Shown in pieces: positions 33,516 through 45,037 of a stretch of DNA of 64,000 nucleotides. The first letter of the stretch is position 1, and each line of letters starts with the position of its first letter. Below the pieces are notes generated by a model, which worked only from the letters and a program-made list of their open reading frames with translations, made no database searches and was not told the origin of the DNA. Source of the stretch: Adiantum capillus-veneris (lineage: Eukaryota; Streptophyta; Polypodiopsida; Polypodiales; Pteridaceae); NCBI GenBank assembly GCA_014529385.2, contig CM043942.1, forward strand, positions 54,314,647-54,378,646, given 5' to 3'. The position numbers and the translations under genes are program-made.

Positions 33516-33832
33516 CTGTAAGTCTTGCTAAACTTTTTGGTTTAGCTTGGGCTTTCTCTTTACCCAGGCCTTTTTCTCAGTTCCAATAGAATAAGCCATA
33601 GCGGTAAGCCTGGGCGCTTCATGTAAAGTCTCTGGGGATTGGACCTCTGCTATCCAGTCTGGATGTTCTGGAGCAAGTGCATGCTTTTCCATTCCCCAAT
33701 CCTGCGGATCGTCCATTGTGTCATATCTAAGTCCTTGAAGACAAGTGCACTTAGATCTTTAAAGTGTTCCCGCATGTAATGTGGCCTAAAACCTAATAAT
33801 TACTTAGAAGGCTGGCGTAACTTACTGTGTAC
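33516..33832 (-). other. second group I-type intron in LSU rRNA, copy C
   Basis: Mirror of 14944-15256, at the site equivalent to E. coli ~1949. The minus strand has a 62-codon open frame (33528-33716; SIGTEKKAWVKRKPK) of unknown meaning. Confidence 0.6.
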
Positions 33833-33863
33833 ACCATTCATGCAGGTCGCTACTTATGCGACA

Positions 33864-34305
33864 CAATAAAGTTAATCAAACGGCAATGGATGGTATTCAG
33901 TTCCATGCCATCCTCGCCTATGGCCTTATAGTCGCCTATAAGTTCGGACTATATCATCATCTCGAAGGATGTCTGGCGTGTGGTCGTTGGGGATCGAGTT
34001 TAGATCTTGGAACTACGTTCGCGGGCGCACGGCGCGAGGCTACGAAAATGGTCAGCCGCGGGCTCGAAAGACGATGTATTTCCAACTTGCTATCCTGCTG
34101 ATGGTCCGCGCCACCAACTACATTTTCCATTCAGCCGTGGATAGGCCGTAGGTTGGTTGAAAGCGCTTCGCGCTGTCGACAGCCAGATTTTTTTGATTTT
34201 ATCCTGTTCTGTATGAGTATTGGATACTGAAATTCGGGCGGATGTCCCAGCATATTGCCCGATTATGTTGTCGAACATCTCTGTCAAACCACCCCTTTGT
34301 CGGGG
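33864..34305 (-). other. group I-type intron in LSU rRNA, copy C
   Basis: Mirror of 14473-14912 and direct copy of 23-464, with the same core-like GATATAGTCCGA. Confidence 0.65.
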
Positions 34306-35402
34306 AATTTCGCTACCTTAGGACAGTTAGAGTTACTGCCGCCGTTTACCGGGGCTTCCATTCAAAGCTTATAACACTTCTCCTTTTTACCTTCCGGCAC
34401 CGGGCAGGTGTCAGACTCTATACATCGTGTTACCACTTAGCGGAGTCCTGTGTTTTTAATAAACAGTCGCTACCCCCAATATGTGCCGCTTTCCCAATCC
34501 TTCAATAGGAGAGCACCCCTTCTTCCGAAGTTACGGGGCCATTTTGCCGAGTTCCTTCAACATGGTTCTCTCAAGCGCCTTAGTATATTCTACTTGTTCA
34601 CCCGTGTCAGTTTGGGGTACGGTTGGTTTTGCATTTTAAATGTTGAATCGCCCTCCCAATTCCACGAAGTTTTTTCCGGGAGTTTCAACCCTGCAGCCGG
34701 AGTGACTTTGTAGCCCCCTGCCCAATCATCCAATTCACGAGTTTAACAAACACGCATGGTTCAGTAGTTAAAGCAACTTCGTCGCTTTCGTGTACCCATC
34801 GGACGTTGCCCTTTCGGGGTTCCTTAGGGACCGATTCACTCTGCGTAGATTGACTGAACGCAGAAACCCTGGAACTGGCAGGCGATCATGTTTTTCACAT
34901 GATTTCTCGTTACTCATGTCAGCATTCTCACTTCTGGTACCTCCAGGTGTTGTCACCAACAACTTTCCTTGATTGACAGAACGTTCCGCTACTGACACTT
35001 GAAAAAGCTTCTTTCAAGGTCTCGTCGCTTCGGTGAGTCACTTGAGCCCCGAGACATTTTCAGTGCCATGAAGCTAGACCAGTGAGCTATTACGCTTTCT
35101 TTGAAAGATGGCTGCTTCCAAGCCCACCCCCTGGTTGTCATCGCTTGATCACTTCCTTTTCCACTAAGTGATTGCTTAAGGACCTTAGCGTACGATCTGG
35201 GCTGTTTCCCTTTCGACTTTGGATCTTAGCACCCGAAGTCTGTCTGTACAAACCCATGGCCTGTATTCGGAGTTTCCTTGGGGTCGGTCAAGCTTTGGGC
35301 TACCCTAGCCCATTGAGTGCTCTACCTCAAGCCATAAACGTTATACGCTCTACTTCAATAGATTTCGCGGAAAACCAGCTATATCCGATCTTGGTTATTC
35401 AG

Positions 35403-36684
35403 ATAGGTAAGCCCGGAACGGAAGAGCTTTCCCCCCTCTTTGAACCGCACGTGCAAGTTTCCTTGCATACGGCTCAAATGACGAATGGGAAGTCTAGGCC
35501 CCGGCAGCTTTTGGTTCCTGCGTTTCAGGAACCGCTCGGAGCGTTTAGAGAGAAGCTAGAAGCAAAGCGCAACTCAGTTTCCTTGGTTTCCAGTATGCAT
35601 GAAACCAGAAGAAAGGGCAGCTGGCTCAGCCAGGGGAACCCTAGCGGGGGAAGCCCAGCGACCCTTGCATAACCTTTGTGGCGTTACTGCTCGCAGTTAT
35701 TCATTTAAGGCACGAAGTGCGTATAAATGGTCTTTTCGCGCGCGCTTCGTCATTCATGATACGAGTTAGCACCGGGCCCCCAACTCAAAAGGTCAGGTCG
35801 GCGATTCATTGAATAGATATGTCTCTATCTACCTCCGCTGCCTATTTTACCCTACCCAGTAAAGCAAGCTGGTGGCTTTTCATATCGTCTTCTGCCCACT
35901 GGACGGTATCTGATCTTACGACCAGACCTCCTGAGGGGAGCCCATTGGGTTTACCTTGTCGACATGTTGACTTTATTACAAGGAAAAGCGATCCTGTGCT
36001 ATACTCCGGTGATCATTTGCCGATCGGGGCACGCAGAGGCCCATCGTGTCCCAAATCACATTCTGGTTCATTCTTCGCCAACAGAGTGCCTGCTGGCCCG
36101 TAATGATACAGCAGCTTTATGGTTTCTACGAAGCGTTGTCGCACAGTTCACTTGCGTTGATCAGTAGTCTTGCCACTCCTAGCGGGTTCTATGCTGCCAC
36201 CTCTTGCATTGTTTTGTTAGCTTCACACCCTCCCCAAAGGAACGCATGGTGGGGTAGGAGCCTCCCGCTAAGCTGAAATGACAGTAGCCTTGGCAATCGG
36301 GTCTCCCCGGACACTTGCTTGTAAAGGAGACAGGGCGCGCGATTTGAAAGGGATAACCAAAGAAGCGCGCTTTTTTAGGGCCCTCTCTCTCCAGCGGAGT
36401 GACGTTTGCCCTAACGCAAGCAATTTTGCATTCTGCGGAATCTCATTTCAGCCAGCCATTTCTTTTCAAACAGTTTTCTCTTTTCGATTTGAAAAGAATG
36501 GAATGTTGAGAAAGAGTTAGTGCCGTTAGGCACTTCCCCGGCAAAAGTGGGCGCTGCAGGCACTTACCCTGCCCGGCGGAAGAGAGGGACCTTAGGCTCC
36601 CGAAAGGAAAGTGCCGGTAAGTACAACGTTGGTCTTGAGTTTGGCGGCTGCCATAACCATTGCCTTATGCTCCTCAAGTCGCAC
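35403..36684 (-). other. group II intron upstream of the LSU 3' part, copy C
   Basis: Same element as 12103-13384: GTGCGACTTGAG at its 5' end (36684) and domain V/VI followed by AT at 35403, adjoining LSU. 1,282 nt in both B and C. Confidence 0.8.
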
Positions 36685-37079
36685 GGCCTTTCCAAGCCGC
36701 TCTATCTCTCGATTGAGATTAGACTATACATTTTTCTCATCTCTAATTTAAGGTCAACGTTAGGGTACAAGTGCCGATGCAATATTTTCATAAAGGTGTG
36801 ACTCTTGGTCAAAGAAGGCCTTGGTCTCTTCTCCATAAGCCGGACCGCCAACGTCAAGGCGAGATCACATTGGTCCAGTCCCCGCCCAGTGGAAGCATCC
36901 ACTCGGATAGCAAGGAAAGGTCAGATGACTGCAGCATCCGCCGCTAGCAATTGTTTAGAATGACTGCAGCCACGTCATCGCTTTGGTGGTCGAATTACTG
37001 CAGTTAATTCGAAGAATTGCCTAGCTTTTGCTATCCGTTATGGCGTTCCTTTCTCTTCTCCTCTTCGCATCTTTAGTGG

Positions 37080-37196
37080 GTCCGGGCTGTCAACTATGTC
37101 TCCCGACAATTCTCAGTACATATAGCGGAAAACGCTTTTCACATATCGAGGTCGGAATGGGATCAGGTGTTCCGCGTTTTACTAGGATGCCCGGAC
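37080..37196 (-). rRNA. rrn5: 5S rRNA, copy C
   Basis: Identical in structure to 3241-3357 and 11591-11707; lies between the SSU rRNA and the group II intron. Confidence 0.95.
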
Positions 37197-37402
37197 AAAA
37201 CAAACACGCTTGATTAAGAAACAAAAAAGTGCTAACGACAAAAGCACCTGCCAGAGAAAATGCAAATACAGCTAGTACAAGCCTTTGATTATTTAATCGC
37301 TACCAACCCCACACTTCCCCCTCGCACAGTTAGCTTACCCGAACGAATTGACTTTATCAACTCACGTACAGTTAATAAAAAGACGCTAGCGCCTCCCTTT
37401 AA

Positions 37403-37993
37403 GATTCCCTCCAGCCACAGGTTCCCCTACGACTACCATGTTACGACTTCACCCCAGTCACTGACCCAACCGTGATATGCGCCAAGGAGACCACCCATAC
37501 CAAAATGGGCCACACTCAACGCCGGCATGAAACACTTTAGCAATAGGTGATCTCTGGTCGATGCTTTGGGCGAAACCAATTCCCAGGGTGACGGGCGGTG
37601 TGTACGGGGCCCGGGTACGTATTCACCGCGGCATGTTGATCCGCGATTACTAGCGATTTCAACTTCATGTTCTCGAGTTGCAGAGAACAATCCGAACTGA
37701 GGCAATCTTTATGGATTCGCTCCGCCTTACGGCCCTGCTTCCTATTGTAATTGCCATTGTAGCACGTGTGTAGCCCAGCCCATAAGGGCCATGCGGACTT
37801 GACGTCATCCCCACCTTCCTCCATAGTAGAACTATAGGCAGTCTCCTGTGAGTGCAACATCGGCACAGAGGAAGTGTCATCAATCCCGTACCGCCCCGCT
37901 GACAAGTAAATAATGACATTGATCCTTTGAGAGCAGCATGTCTTAGCAACACAAAACAAGGGTTTCGCTCGTTATAGGAGTTAACCAAAAACG

Positions 37994-38032
<39 letters not shown>

Positions 38033-38139
38033 ATGAATTTTCGTTTCATCCCGTTAAGGACAAGCACACTTGTTCATATGTCAAGTGTTCATACGTCAAG
38101 TGTTCATATGTCAAGGGCTGGTAAGGTTTTGCGCGTTGT

Positions 38140-38172
<33 letters not shown>

Positions 38173-38292
38173 AAGCCCCCGTCAATTCCTTTGAGTTTCA
38201 GTCTTGCGACCGTACTCCCCAGGCGGAGTGTTTAATGCGTTAGCTGAGCCCCCGATCCGCGGACCAAGGACGAACACTCATCGTTTACGGCA

Positions 38293-38328
<36 letters not shown>

Positions 38329-38716
38329 AGCTTTCGCACCCTAGCGTCAGTAGAAACCCAGAAAGCTGCCTTCGCTACTTCGGCGTTCTTTCGTATATCT
38401 CCGGATTTTATCCCTACCACACGAAATTCCACTCCCCTCTATCCCACTCAAGTGAATTGGTTTTGAAAGCATTCCGCCAGTTGAGCTGGCGCCTTTAACT
38501 TTCAACCTGATTCACTGCCTACGTGCCCTTTACGCCCAGTCATTCCGAATAACACTAGCCCCTCCCGTCTTACCGCGGCTGCTGGCACGGAATTAGCCGG
38601 GGCTTCTTTTTCGAGTCTTGTCATAATCGTCACTCGACGAAAGAGCTTTACAAGCGGCATTGCCCTTCCTCGCGTTAGCGACGTTTTTCACTCACTCACG
38701 CGATATTGCTGGATCG

Positions 38717-38757
<41 letters not shown>

Positions 38758-38760
38758 TAT

Positions 38761-38798
<38 letters not shown>

Positions 38799-39083
38799 GT
38801 CCGAAAAGATCAGCTAAGCATCTGCGGCTTGGTCAGCCTTTACCCAACCAACTACCTAATACTACGCAGGCTCATCAAATAGCGCTTTTTAGCTTTATCG
38901 AAGCTTGCTTTTTTGCTTTCGTTTCTTTGGGATTCGGCCCAAACTGTTTGGCAGATTCCCACGCGTTACGCACCCGTTTGCCACTTTGTCTTCAACTGTT
39001 CTATAAACAGAAAACAACGTTCAACTTGCATGTGTTAAGCATATCGCCAGCGTTCATTCTGAGCCAGGATCAAACTCGGTTTT
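37403..39083 (-). rRNA. rrnS: SSU (16S/18S-type) mitochondrial rRNA, copy C
   Basis: Complete third copy. A two-base difference from copy A lies in the region before GACGGGCGGTGTGTAC, and a few others are elsewhere. Carries the same triple 15-nt repeat near 38069-38113. Confidence 0.95.
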
Positions 39084-39112
39084 TTGGTTAAAAAAGGTCA
39101 ATCTTTGTCGTT

Positions 39113-39185
39113 GATGATCTCTTGGTTAGTTACCAGCTCTTGCCAATAACCGTAAGCGGAACGGCCATCGGCAAGGCGAATCATC
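39113..39185. repeat. dispersed hairpin repeat, type 1
   Basis: Same element as 5275-5347, 30 bp beyond the SSU rRNA 5' end. Confidence 0.7.
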
Positions 39186-39286
39186 TTACGTCCCGGGATT
39201 GGGGCCGAGCGGGGGTTAAGCATAATCTCAGATCAACAAAGCAGTGCTCAACTAAATAATAGATACTACCGCGACCTTTCCGATCC

Positions 39287-39366
39287 AGGAAAGCGACCGG
39301 ACTTGAACCGGTGCCGTTTCCTTTCCTGGTACATAGGAATGCTCTATCCCTTAAGCTACGTGAGCC
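39287..39366 (-). tRNA. tRNA-like element (degenerate)
   Basis: Same as 5450-5527 and 9424-9503; D-arm and T-arm kept, acceptor mismatched. Confidence 0.4.
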
Positions 39367-40289
39367 AAACGGGGAAGCCCAACAACCCCAAGCCCCCTGT
39401 TACTTTGTCGCCTGTGCGCCTCTCTTTTTGTTGAGTGCCCAAAAACACAACACTCTGGCTATCCAATTTCACTCCACCTTATGATTGATAGCCGACAAGT
39501 ACACAGCTTGCTATCAACGACCTGGCCTCTTAGTTTAGTGGTTTGTTACGTAAAGGATGGCTAAAGCCTAAAGACAAAGATTCTCTAGCGTTCTCGTATA
39601 ATAGTCAAACTATAATAATCAAATGTAAATATTTGTGTGGTTAATGGACAGATCATCAAGAGGTGACTTGCGATGTTGAGAAGTCCCCACTTGCGCTTGG
39701 TCCGGGATCCCTGAGGGATAGTTTGGCTTCAGGGCGGGCGCTCCAGCAAAGCTAATTCTGTATGCCTATGCAGCGTGTTAGCCAAAGAAGAAGACTGAAT
39801 TAACGCCATAGCTGCTCTCCGCAGTCTTAGTAAGAGATTTTATCCTACTTGGTTTTGTGAATAAAGAAAGTTGAACTGTGCTCGATACAAATCCGCAAGG
39901 TTTCAGAGCCTCTCCAATTCCAAAAGCATGCCCCGCACAAAAGAAACAAAAAAACAGCTTCCGCTTACGGAAAGCCCCGCAACGAAACCTAAACCAAACA
40001 AGAGCATGGTGCAATTAATGCTTTTCTTTTAACATCTGTTTTTACACATTTTCATAAATGCTTTTATGTAGTGTAGCTAGCACGCAAAAAAGCTAATGTC
40101 GAACGGAGTAAAGCAGTTGGCCGGCAAAGATTGCTTTGCTTCGATTTTGCTTTCTTTTAAAGCAAACGCATCTTTTTCTGCTTTCGCTTGTTTGCTTTCT
40201 CTATCGCATCTTTTTCTTTGCTTACAGCTTGCTTTCCTTTTCTTTTAAACGGTGTTTTTCTTTGCTTTAAAACTGCTGACAACATGTAG

Positions 40290-40362
40290 TGCGGGGGCAG
40301 GATTCGAACCTGCAGTCTTCAGGTCATGAGCCTGACGAGTTGGCCATTTACTCCACCCCGCA
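40290..40362 (-). tRNA. trnfM: tRNA-fMet (CAU)
   Basis: Minus strand: TGCGGGG...CCCCGCA acceptor, anticodon CAU, T-arm GCAGG-TTCGAAT-CCTGC. The intact version of the three trnfM copies. Immediately followed (lower strand) by the A-rich spacer that starts near 40270. Confidence 0.92.
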
Positions 40363-40467
40363 ATCTTGGCCTTGGCGTTTGGGGTTGGTTGCCCACCAGC
40401 ATAGGGACCACCTAGCCTACCATCGGTCCCGAGAGGTTACGTTAGCCTAGCACCTAAAGATCTAAGG

Positions 40468-40624
40468 GGAACGATACTCCCCAGGCGGGATACTTAACGC
40501 TAAGTTAGCTACAGCACTTAGGGGTTGATACGCGCAGCGCAGCGATTAGTCTCCATCGTTTACGGCTAGGACAGGGGTATCTAATCCCATTCGCTCCCCG
40601 CTTTCATCTCTCAGTGTCAGTGTT
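40468..40624 (-). pseudogene. rrn16: plastid-derived 16S rRNA fragment
   Basis: Mirror of 8174-8330; plastid-type ACACTGACACTGAGAG ... GGATTAGATACCC ... GCGTTAAGTATCCCGCC. Next to trnfM in both arms. Confidence 0.8.
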
Positions 40625-41145
40625 GGCCTAGCAGAGTGTCTTTGCCAAAGGAAAGGTGTTTGAATTGATTTCTACGCATGAAATAAATTGGAGCAGTGGT
40701 TTTAAGCCTTTTTTTTTCTCTCGTGCGTCGTATCCATAACTTTTTATTCTGAAGCAGACATATCATCTCATTAGGAGTTGCCTCGATACCACCGGCATTG
40801 CAGCGCCAGTAACTTAATTATTCTCTTATCCCTCGCCCTCAAAGCGTACAGAATCAGTGACCACTCCGCATACAGCCTCAAAGCATACGCGTACAAAATC
40901 AGCGACCACTCCGGCCTCAAAGCGTACAAAATCAGGTAAAATATCTTATTTGTTCCATCCTTTGCCTTGCAGGGAATCGGTGGTTCACGTTGTAATGGAT
41001 AGTAAAACTTCGATTTATCGTGGTTCGGTCTTGGATTTGACCCGTTAGAGTCTGTCTTCGGTTTGCTACTTTAGTTTCGCAACGCGCCATCTTTCATTTG
41101 TCGATGCCTCTGGCCATCTTCCTCCTTCCGTTGAGTGTAAATCCG

Positions 41146-41454
41146 CTACGCCTCCTTTTTTCCCCAGTTCTCGTTATTCGTTTCGCAACGATTCGAAGGC
41201 TGGCGTAAGGCTAACAAATCGGGTGTAGAGCAACTAGGCATTTCGCGTAAGTCATGAACAAAGGAGCTGTCGTCCTTTGCATTTGCTATCCTACGCTCTA
41301 AAGCTTTAATTCTGTCAAATAGTCTCTCCTTTTGTTCACGCACGACTTGTAGCTCTTTTTCAAGTTTTTTACTTGTGTTGCGTTCGATCCTACGCTCTTC
41401 CTCAAGTATCCCACGCTCATTGCCTGTACAAATTCGTTTACGTGCATGGTCCAC
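41146..41454 (-). CDS. hypothetical coiled-coil ORF
   Basis: 102 codons from ATG. Charged heptad-like segment (residues ~15-60, rich in E, K, R, L) and a polar tail (PSNRCETNNENWGKKEA). No family recognised. Lies 150 bp from the LRR fragment on the same strand, possibly the same transferred segment. Open here, broken in arm B. Confidence 0.3.
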   Translation of the reverse strand: MDHARKRICTGNERGILEEERRIERNTSKKLEKELQVVREQKERLFDRIKALERRIANAKDDSSFVHDLREMPSCSTPDLLALRQPSNRCETNNENWGKKEA

Positions 41455-41604
41455 GATATCCGAGTAGAGACGCTAAGGTTGTACCTTTGGAAGGAATTCT
41501 GCTAAGCCGGGCGAACTGGTAAGCACTGATCCCAAGCCATACTTTGTGCATTGATCGCCTAAAGATGCTTAAAAAAGGCTAAATGCAAGCTGGTGTCCCT
41601 TCTA

Positions 41605-41883
41605 TCACCTTCCCTGCTTGCTTGGCAAGCTCTTAGGGATGGTGCCCTCCAGTTCATTGCTGCTGAGATCCACCCACACCAGATACTTACAGTCCCCCAG
41701 TGTGGGAGGAATTGTGCCAGACAGTGAATTGTTATTGAGATGCAGATAGTTGATTCCGGCCATGAGACCCAGCTCGGAAGGAATGCTGCCCACGTGAGAG
41801 CGCGAGCCACTCCAAGCTGCTAAAGTTAGCATATCCTTTATCCAAACAAAACGAAAAGAGCCGGCTATGCTATTTCGGCTCAT
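41605..41883 (-). pseudogene. leucine-rich-repeat fragment, nuclear-type
   Basis: 92 codons; residues ~30-85 carry two to three plant LRRs of the SGTIPxxLGxxxxLxxLDLSxNxLxGxIP type (VDLSSNELEGTIPKSLPSKQ). Nothing in the window supplies a kinase or membrane anchor. Typical of LRR receptor-like kinases encoded in nuclear DNA, hence an intracellular transfer. Confidence 0.75.
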
Positions 41884-41960
41884 GTAATGTAGCTGCTACC
41901 TTTGGATAGAGCCTTTCTATGTACTAGGAAACGGCACCGGTTCGAGTCCGGTCATGGGCT
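41878..41960 (+). tRNA. tRNA-like element with insertion
   Basis: Mirror of 6844-6926. Acceptor GCTCATG / CATGGGC, T-arm CCGG-TTCGAGT-CCGG. Confidence 0.4.
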
Positions 41961-42394
41961 AGTAGGAAAGAAAAACGGGAACTTTGCTTTCACTTGTCTG
42001 AGGATGAAGAATATTATCTCAACCAAACCAAAAGAGCCGTGATTCGTTTGGTGTCGCTTGTTTCCTTTCCGATCCTGAAAATGCGAGCGGAAAAGCGAGG
42101 CGATAGCACCGGGGCTGCCAGAGGTTCAAGTCCTCTTTGCCTTCACAAAACATGGAGTCCTAGGATGGCAGAAATCGAGCGAAACAGACCCTCTTCAAGG
42201 TATTTCCTCTTCGAAGCTTTGATGAGCCAACCTATGTCGCCGTTAACCAAACAGGTAATCGCGATTAGGAGGAAATGGGATTTGAACCCTTCGCTCCTTG
42301 TCTAAAGTAATATGAATGGCGTAGCTCTTTCATTGCATTGTTTCTGGCCGATACCAGATTCGCATCTGAAGGCAATCGCATATACGATTTGTGG

Positions 42395-42511
42395 GTCCGG
42401 GCTGTCAACCACGTCTCCCGAGAATTCTCAGTACATATGGCAGAAAACGCTTTTCACATATCGAGGTCGGAGTGGGATCGGGTGTTCCGCGTTTTACTAG
42501 GATGCCCGGAC
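42395..42511 (-). rRNA. rrn5: 5S rRNA extra copy
   Basis: Mirror of 6295-6412. Ends GTCCGGGC/GCCCGGAC pair fully here and the core is intact (CCCACTCCGACCTCGATATG), so this copy could fold normally. Confidence 0.8.
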
Positions 42512-42675
42512 GGAACGAACACGCTTGATTGATGAACAAAAGAGTGCTAACGACAAAAGCACCTGCCGGAGAAAGTGCAAATACAGCTGGTACAAGGATC
42601 GTTCAATCGCTACCAACCTTTTGTGTTATTTGTTCTGAATGTATATGCCATGGTTTTGTGAATCAATGTTTCGTT

Positions 42676-42748
42676 GATGATCTCTCGGTAAGTCATTAGC
42701 CTAGGCTAACAACCGTAAGCCGGACCGCCAACGTCAAGGCGAGATCAC
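42676..42748. repeat. dispersed hairpin repeat, type 2
   Basis: GATGATCTCTCGG ... CAAGGCGAGATCAC; same family as 6066-6135. Followed by a repeated TCGGATGACTGCGGCCACGT block also seen near 44490 and 44880. Confidence 0.6.
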
Positions 42749-42972
42749 ATTGGTCCGGTCCCCGTTAGCCCAGTGGAAGGATGAGGTGCATCCACTCAGA
42801 TAGCAAGGGGAGGTCGGATGACTGCGGCCACGTCACTGCGGCCACGTCAATCGCCGCTAGCAAATTGTCTAGCTTCTGCTACTAACTGAAACCCTCACCG
42901 GTTTCTTCGGGCCTTGGAAAGCTTTCTCAGCATAAGTACGTAAAATAAGGCTAAAGGTCAATCTTTGTCGTT

Positions 42973-43044
42973 GATGATCTCTTGGTTGGTTACCGGCTCT
43001 CGCCAATAACGTGAGCGGAACGGCCATCGGCAAGGCGGATCATC
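42973..43044. repeat. dispersed hairpin repeat, type 1
   Basis: Copy of the 5275 element, slightly diverged, next to another tRNA-like remnant (43155-43217). Confidence 0.65.
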
Positions 43045-43154
43045 CTACGTCCCGGGATTGGGGCCTGAGGGGGAACCCCAATAATCTCAGATCGACAGAG
43101 CAGTGCCCAACTGAATGATAGATACTCCGATCCAGTTTCGCTCACGACTTCCCC

Positions 43155-43217
43155 GGACTTGAAACGGTGCCGTTTCACATGGGAATGCTCTATCCAAAGG
43201 TAGCAGCTACATAAGCG
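43155..43217 (-). tRNA. tRNA-like remnant
   Basis: Contains the AACGGCACCG-TTTCAAGT-CCGG T-arm-like sequence and ATAGAGC of the D-arm, but the acceptor and anticodon arms are damaged. Pseudo-tRNA. Confidence 0.35.
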
Positions 43218-43603
43218 TTTATTATACGATAATTTGTAAGGTGGAATGATCCAAGTAAGCCAGGTAGCGATAGTGGCTGATTTGCAGGACAGAAACGTGG
43301 TGCGCAGGTTGCTTAGCACTTGCTGCGCAAAGCCACGCTTTTTCAATCGTTTGATTATTACATGAGAATCCTTGTCGCAGCGTCTGCACGGCGACAACGC
43401 CATCCTTTACCACGCAAACCACCAAAATAAGAGGCCAGGTCGCCGATAGCAAGCTGTGTGCTCGTTGAAGGACGGCAATAACACTAATCCAGGACTGGAG
43501 CGAGTTGCTCCAGGCACTGAGTTCAGCACTATACTACCTACAACGCGTCGATAAGGAGAAGCGTTAGGCGCACAGCAACGTAGGGCCTGCTGACAACATG
43601 TAG

Positions 43604-43674
43604 TGCGGGGCAGGGTTCGAACCGCAGTCTTCAGGTCATGAGCCTGACGAGTTGGCCATTTACTCCACCCCGCA
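43604..43674 (-). tRNA. trnfM: tRNA-fMet (CAU), third copy
   Basis: TGCGGGG/CCCCGCA acceptor, CAU anticodon, but the T-arm has lost a base (GCGG-TTCGAAC-CCTGC), which weakens the fold. Either a decaying duplicate or a base-call error. Lies outside the inverted repeat. Confidence 0.75.
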
Positions 43675-44006
43675 ATTGATCTCTCTCGGCTAATTTCCTT
43701 TGCATAATTGAGCCTTTCGCATCCCTGTAAAGGCGTGTTGTTGATTATTTCGTTACTTGGTTAGTAGCGTGCTTTAGCTAGCTCATGCCATTTTACCGGT
43801 CCAGTTTTCATCATCGCGTGCTTTCTTCTCCGAGCCAAGGAACAGACGCGAGGCTCTTTGAAGAAAGCTTAATAGGAAATACGTGCGTGAAGAACGGACA
43901 GAATTACGCTTCAATCAGTGCACGATAACAAAGAAGAAAAGTTGATTGGACCTCTAGTAGCCCGGCCATTCCACTAAACTTTCTTGTATTGCAACTTTCT
44001 TACCGT

Positions 44007-44055
44007 CAAAGAACTAAATATGTTTCAATACCTATACCTACTGTTGCGATGATTT
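44007..44055 (-). pseudogene. atp9: tiny atp9 fragment
   Basis: About 45 bp (TCAAAGAACTAAATATGTTTC and on) matching the middle of atp9 at 55825-55870 with several changes. No frame. Surrounding 43690-44340 shows no recognised gene. Confidence 0.5.
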
Positions 44056-44368
44056 CTTTTGCATTTTTAATTGAATGTTTTTCGTTGATTCCCTTGCCTT
44101 GGTGTTCGCCTAGCTAGGGTAGTATCCTGCATTTATGGCAGTTCCTAATGGCGTGGCGCCAAACCTGTCGTTGTTAATTAACTTGCTATGTAGCGTTACC
44201 TGTCGTTGCTGATCAACGCAGTGTAGTAGCGTTACCTTAACGTGTTGATTCACACCTAAGGTTTGGAAATAATGTTGCCTGCTCTTTTTCTTTTGCCGCC
44301 AAAGTAACAAACAATTGCCTAGCTTTTGCTACCCGGCCGATATTCATGGCAATGTGAATCAATGTTTC

Positions 44369-44438
44369 GGATCTCTTGGTAAGTCATTAGCCTAGGCTAA
44401 CAACCGTAAGCTGGACCGCCAACGTCAAGGCGAGATCA
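44369..44438. repeat. dispersed hairpin repeat, type 2
   Basis: ATCTCTTGGTAAGTCATTAG...AAGGCGAGATCA, same family as 42676-42748. Confidence 0.6.
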
Positions 44439-44597
44439 GATTGGTCCAGTCCCCGTTTTGTCTTCCACCATTCGATGGAAGCGGATAGCAAGGGGAGGTC
44501 GGATGACTGCAGCCACGTCAATCCGCCGCTAGTAATTGTTTAGAATGACTGCAGCCACGTCATTCTTCAATTGTCTAGCTTTTGCTATCGCTTTAGG

Positions 44598-44713
44598 GTC
44601 CGGGCTGTCAACCACATCTCCCGAAAACTATCAGTACATATGGCCGAAAACGCTTTTCACATATCGAGGTCGGAATGGGATCGGGTGTTCCGCGCTTACT
44701 ATAATGCCCGGAC
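44598..44713 (-). rRNA. rrn5: 5S rRNA extra copy (diverged)
   Basis: 5S-like, ends paired, core CCCATTCCGACCTCGATATG intact; several substitutions in the loop E region and 3' half. Sixth 5S copy in the window and the only one far from an SSU gene on both sides. Confidence 0.75.
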
Positions 44714-45037
44714 AGAACAAACAATCTTGAGTAATGAACAGGGCAGGAAGGCCGCCCCTGTGACCTGCTAGTTGGAGGGCAGGGCTGAAACCGCGGAACC
44801 GCCAACGTCAAGGCGAGATTACATTGGTCCAGTCCCCGCCCAGTGGAAGCATCCACTCAGATAGCATGGAGAGGTCGGATGACTGCGGCCACGTCAATCC
44901 GCCGCTAGCAATTGTCTAGCTTATGCTACTAACTGAAACCCTCACCGGTTTCATCGGGCCATGAAACAATGCAAAAAGTTCTTTTGTTTCCTTTCCTCAG
45001 CAACGAACGAGTAAGGAAAACTATCATTTCTCTTATT

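Larger units (their letters stand above)
32640..35402 (-). rRNA. rrnL: LSU (23S/26S-type) rRNA, 3' part, copy C
   Basis: Reverse complement of copy B. RNA 5' end of this part at 35402, 3' end near 32640. Introns at about 33864-34305 and 33516-33832, so the exons in RNA order are 35402-34306, 33863-33833 and 33515-32640. A few indels separate it from copy B. Domain I absent, as in A and B. Confidence 0.93.
27799..42798 (-). repeat. large inverted repeat, arm C (~15 kb)
   Basis: Reverse complement of arm B (6012-20955). This arm keeps several frames open that are broken in arm B, so it is probably the better-called copy. Its outer part (33842-39650) is also repeated directly as 1-5811. Confidence 0.9.
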
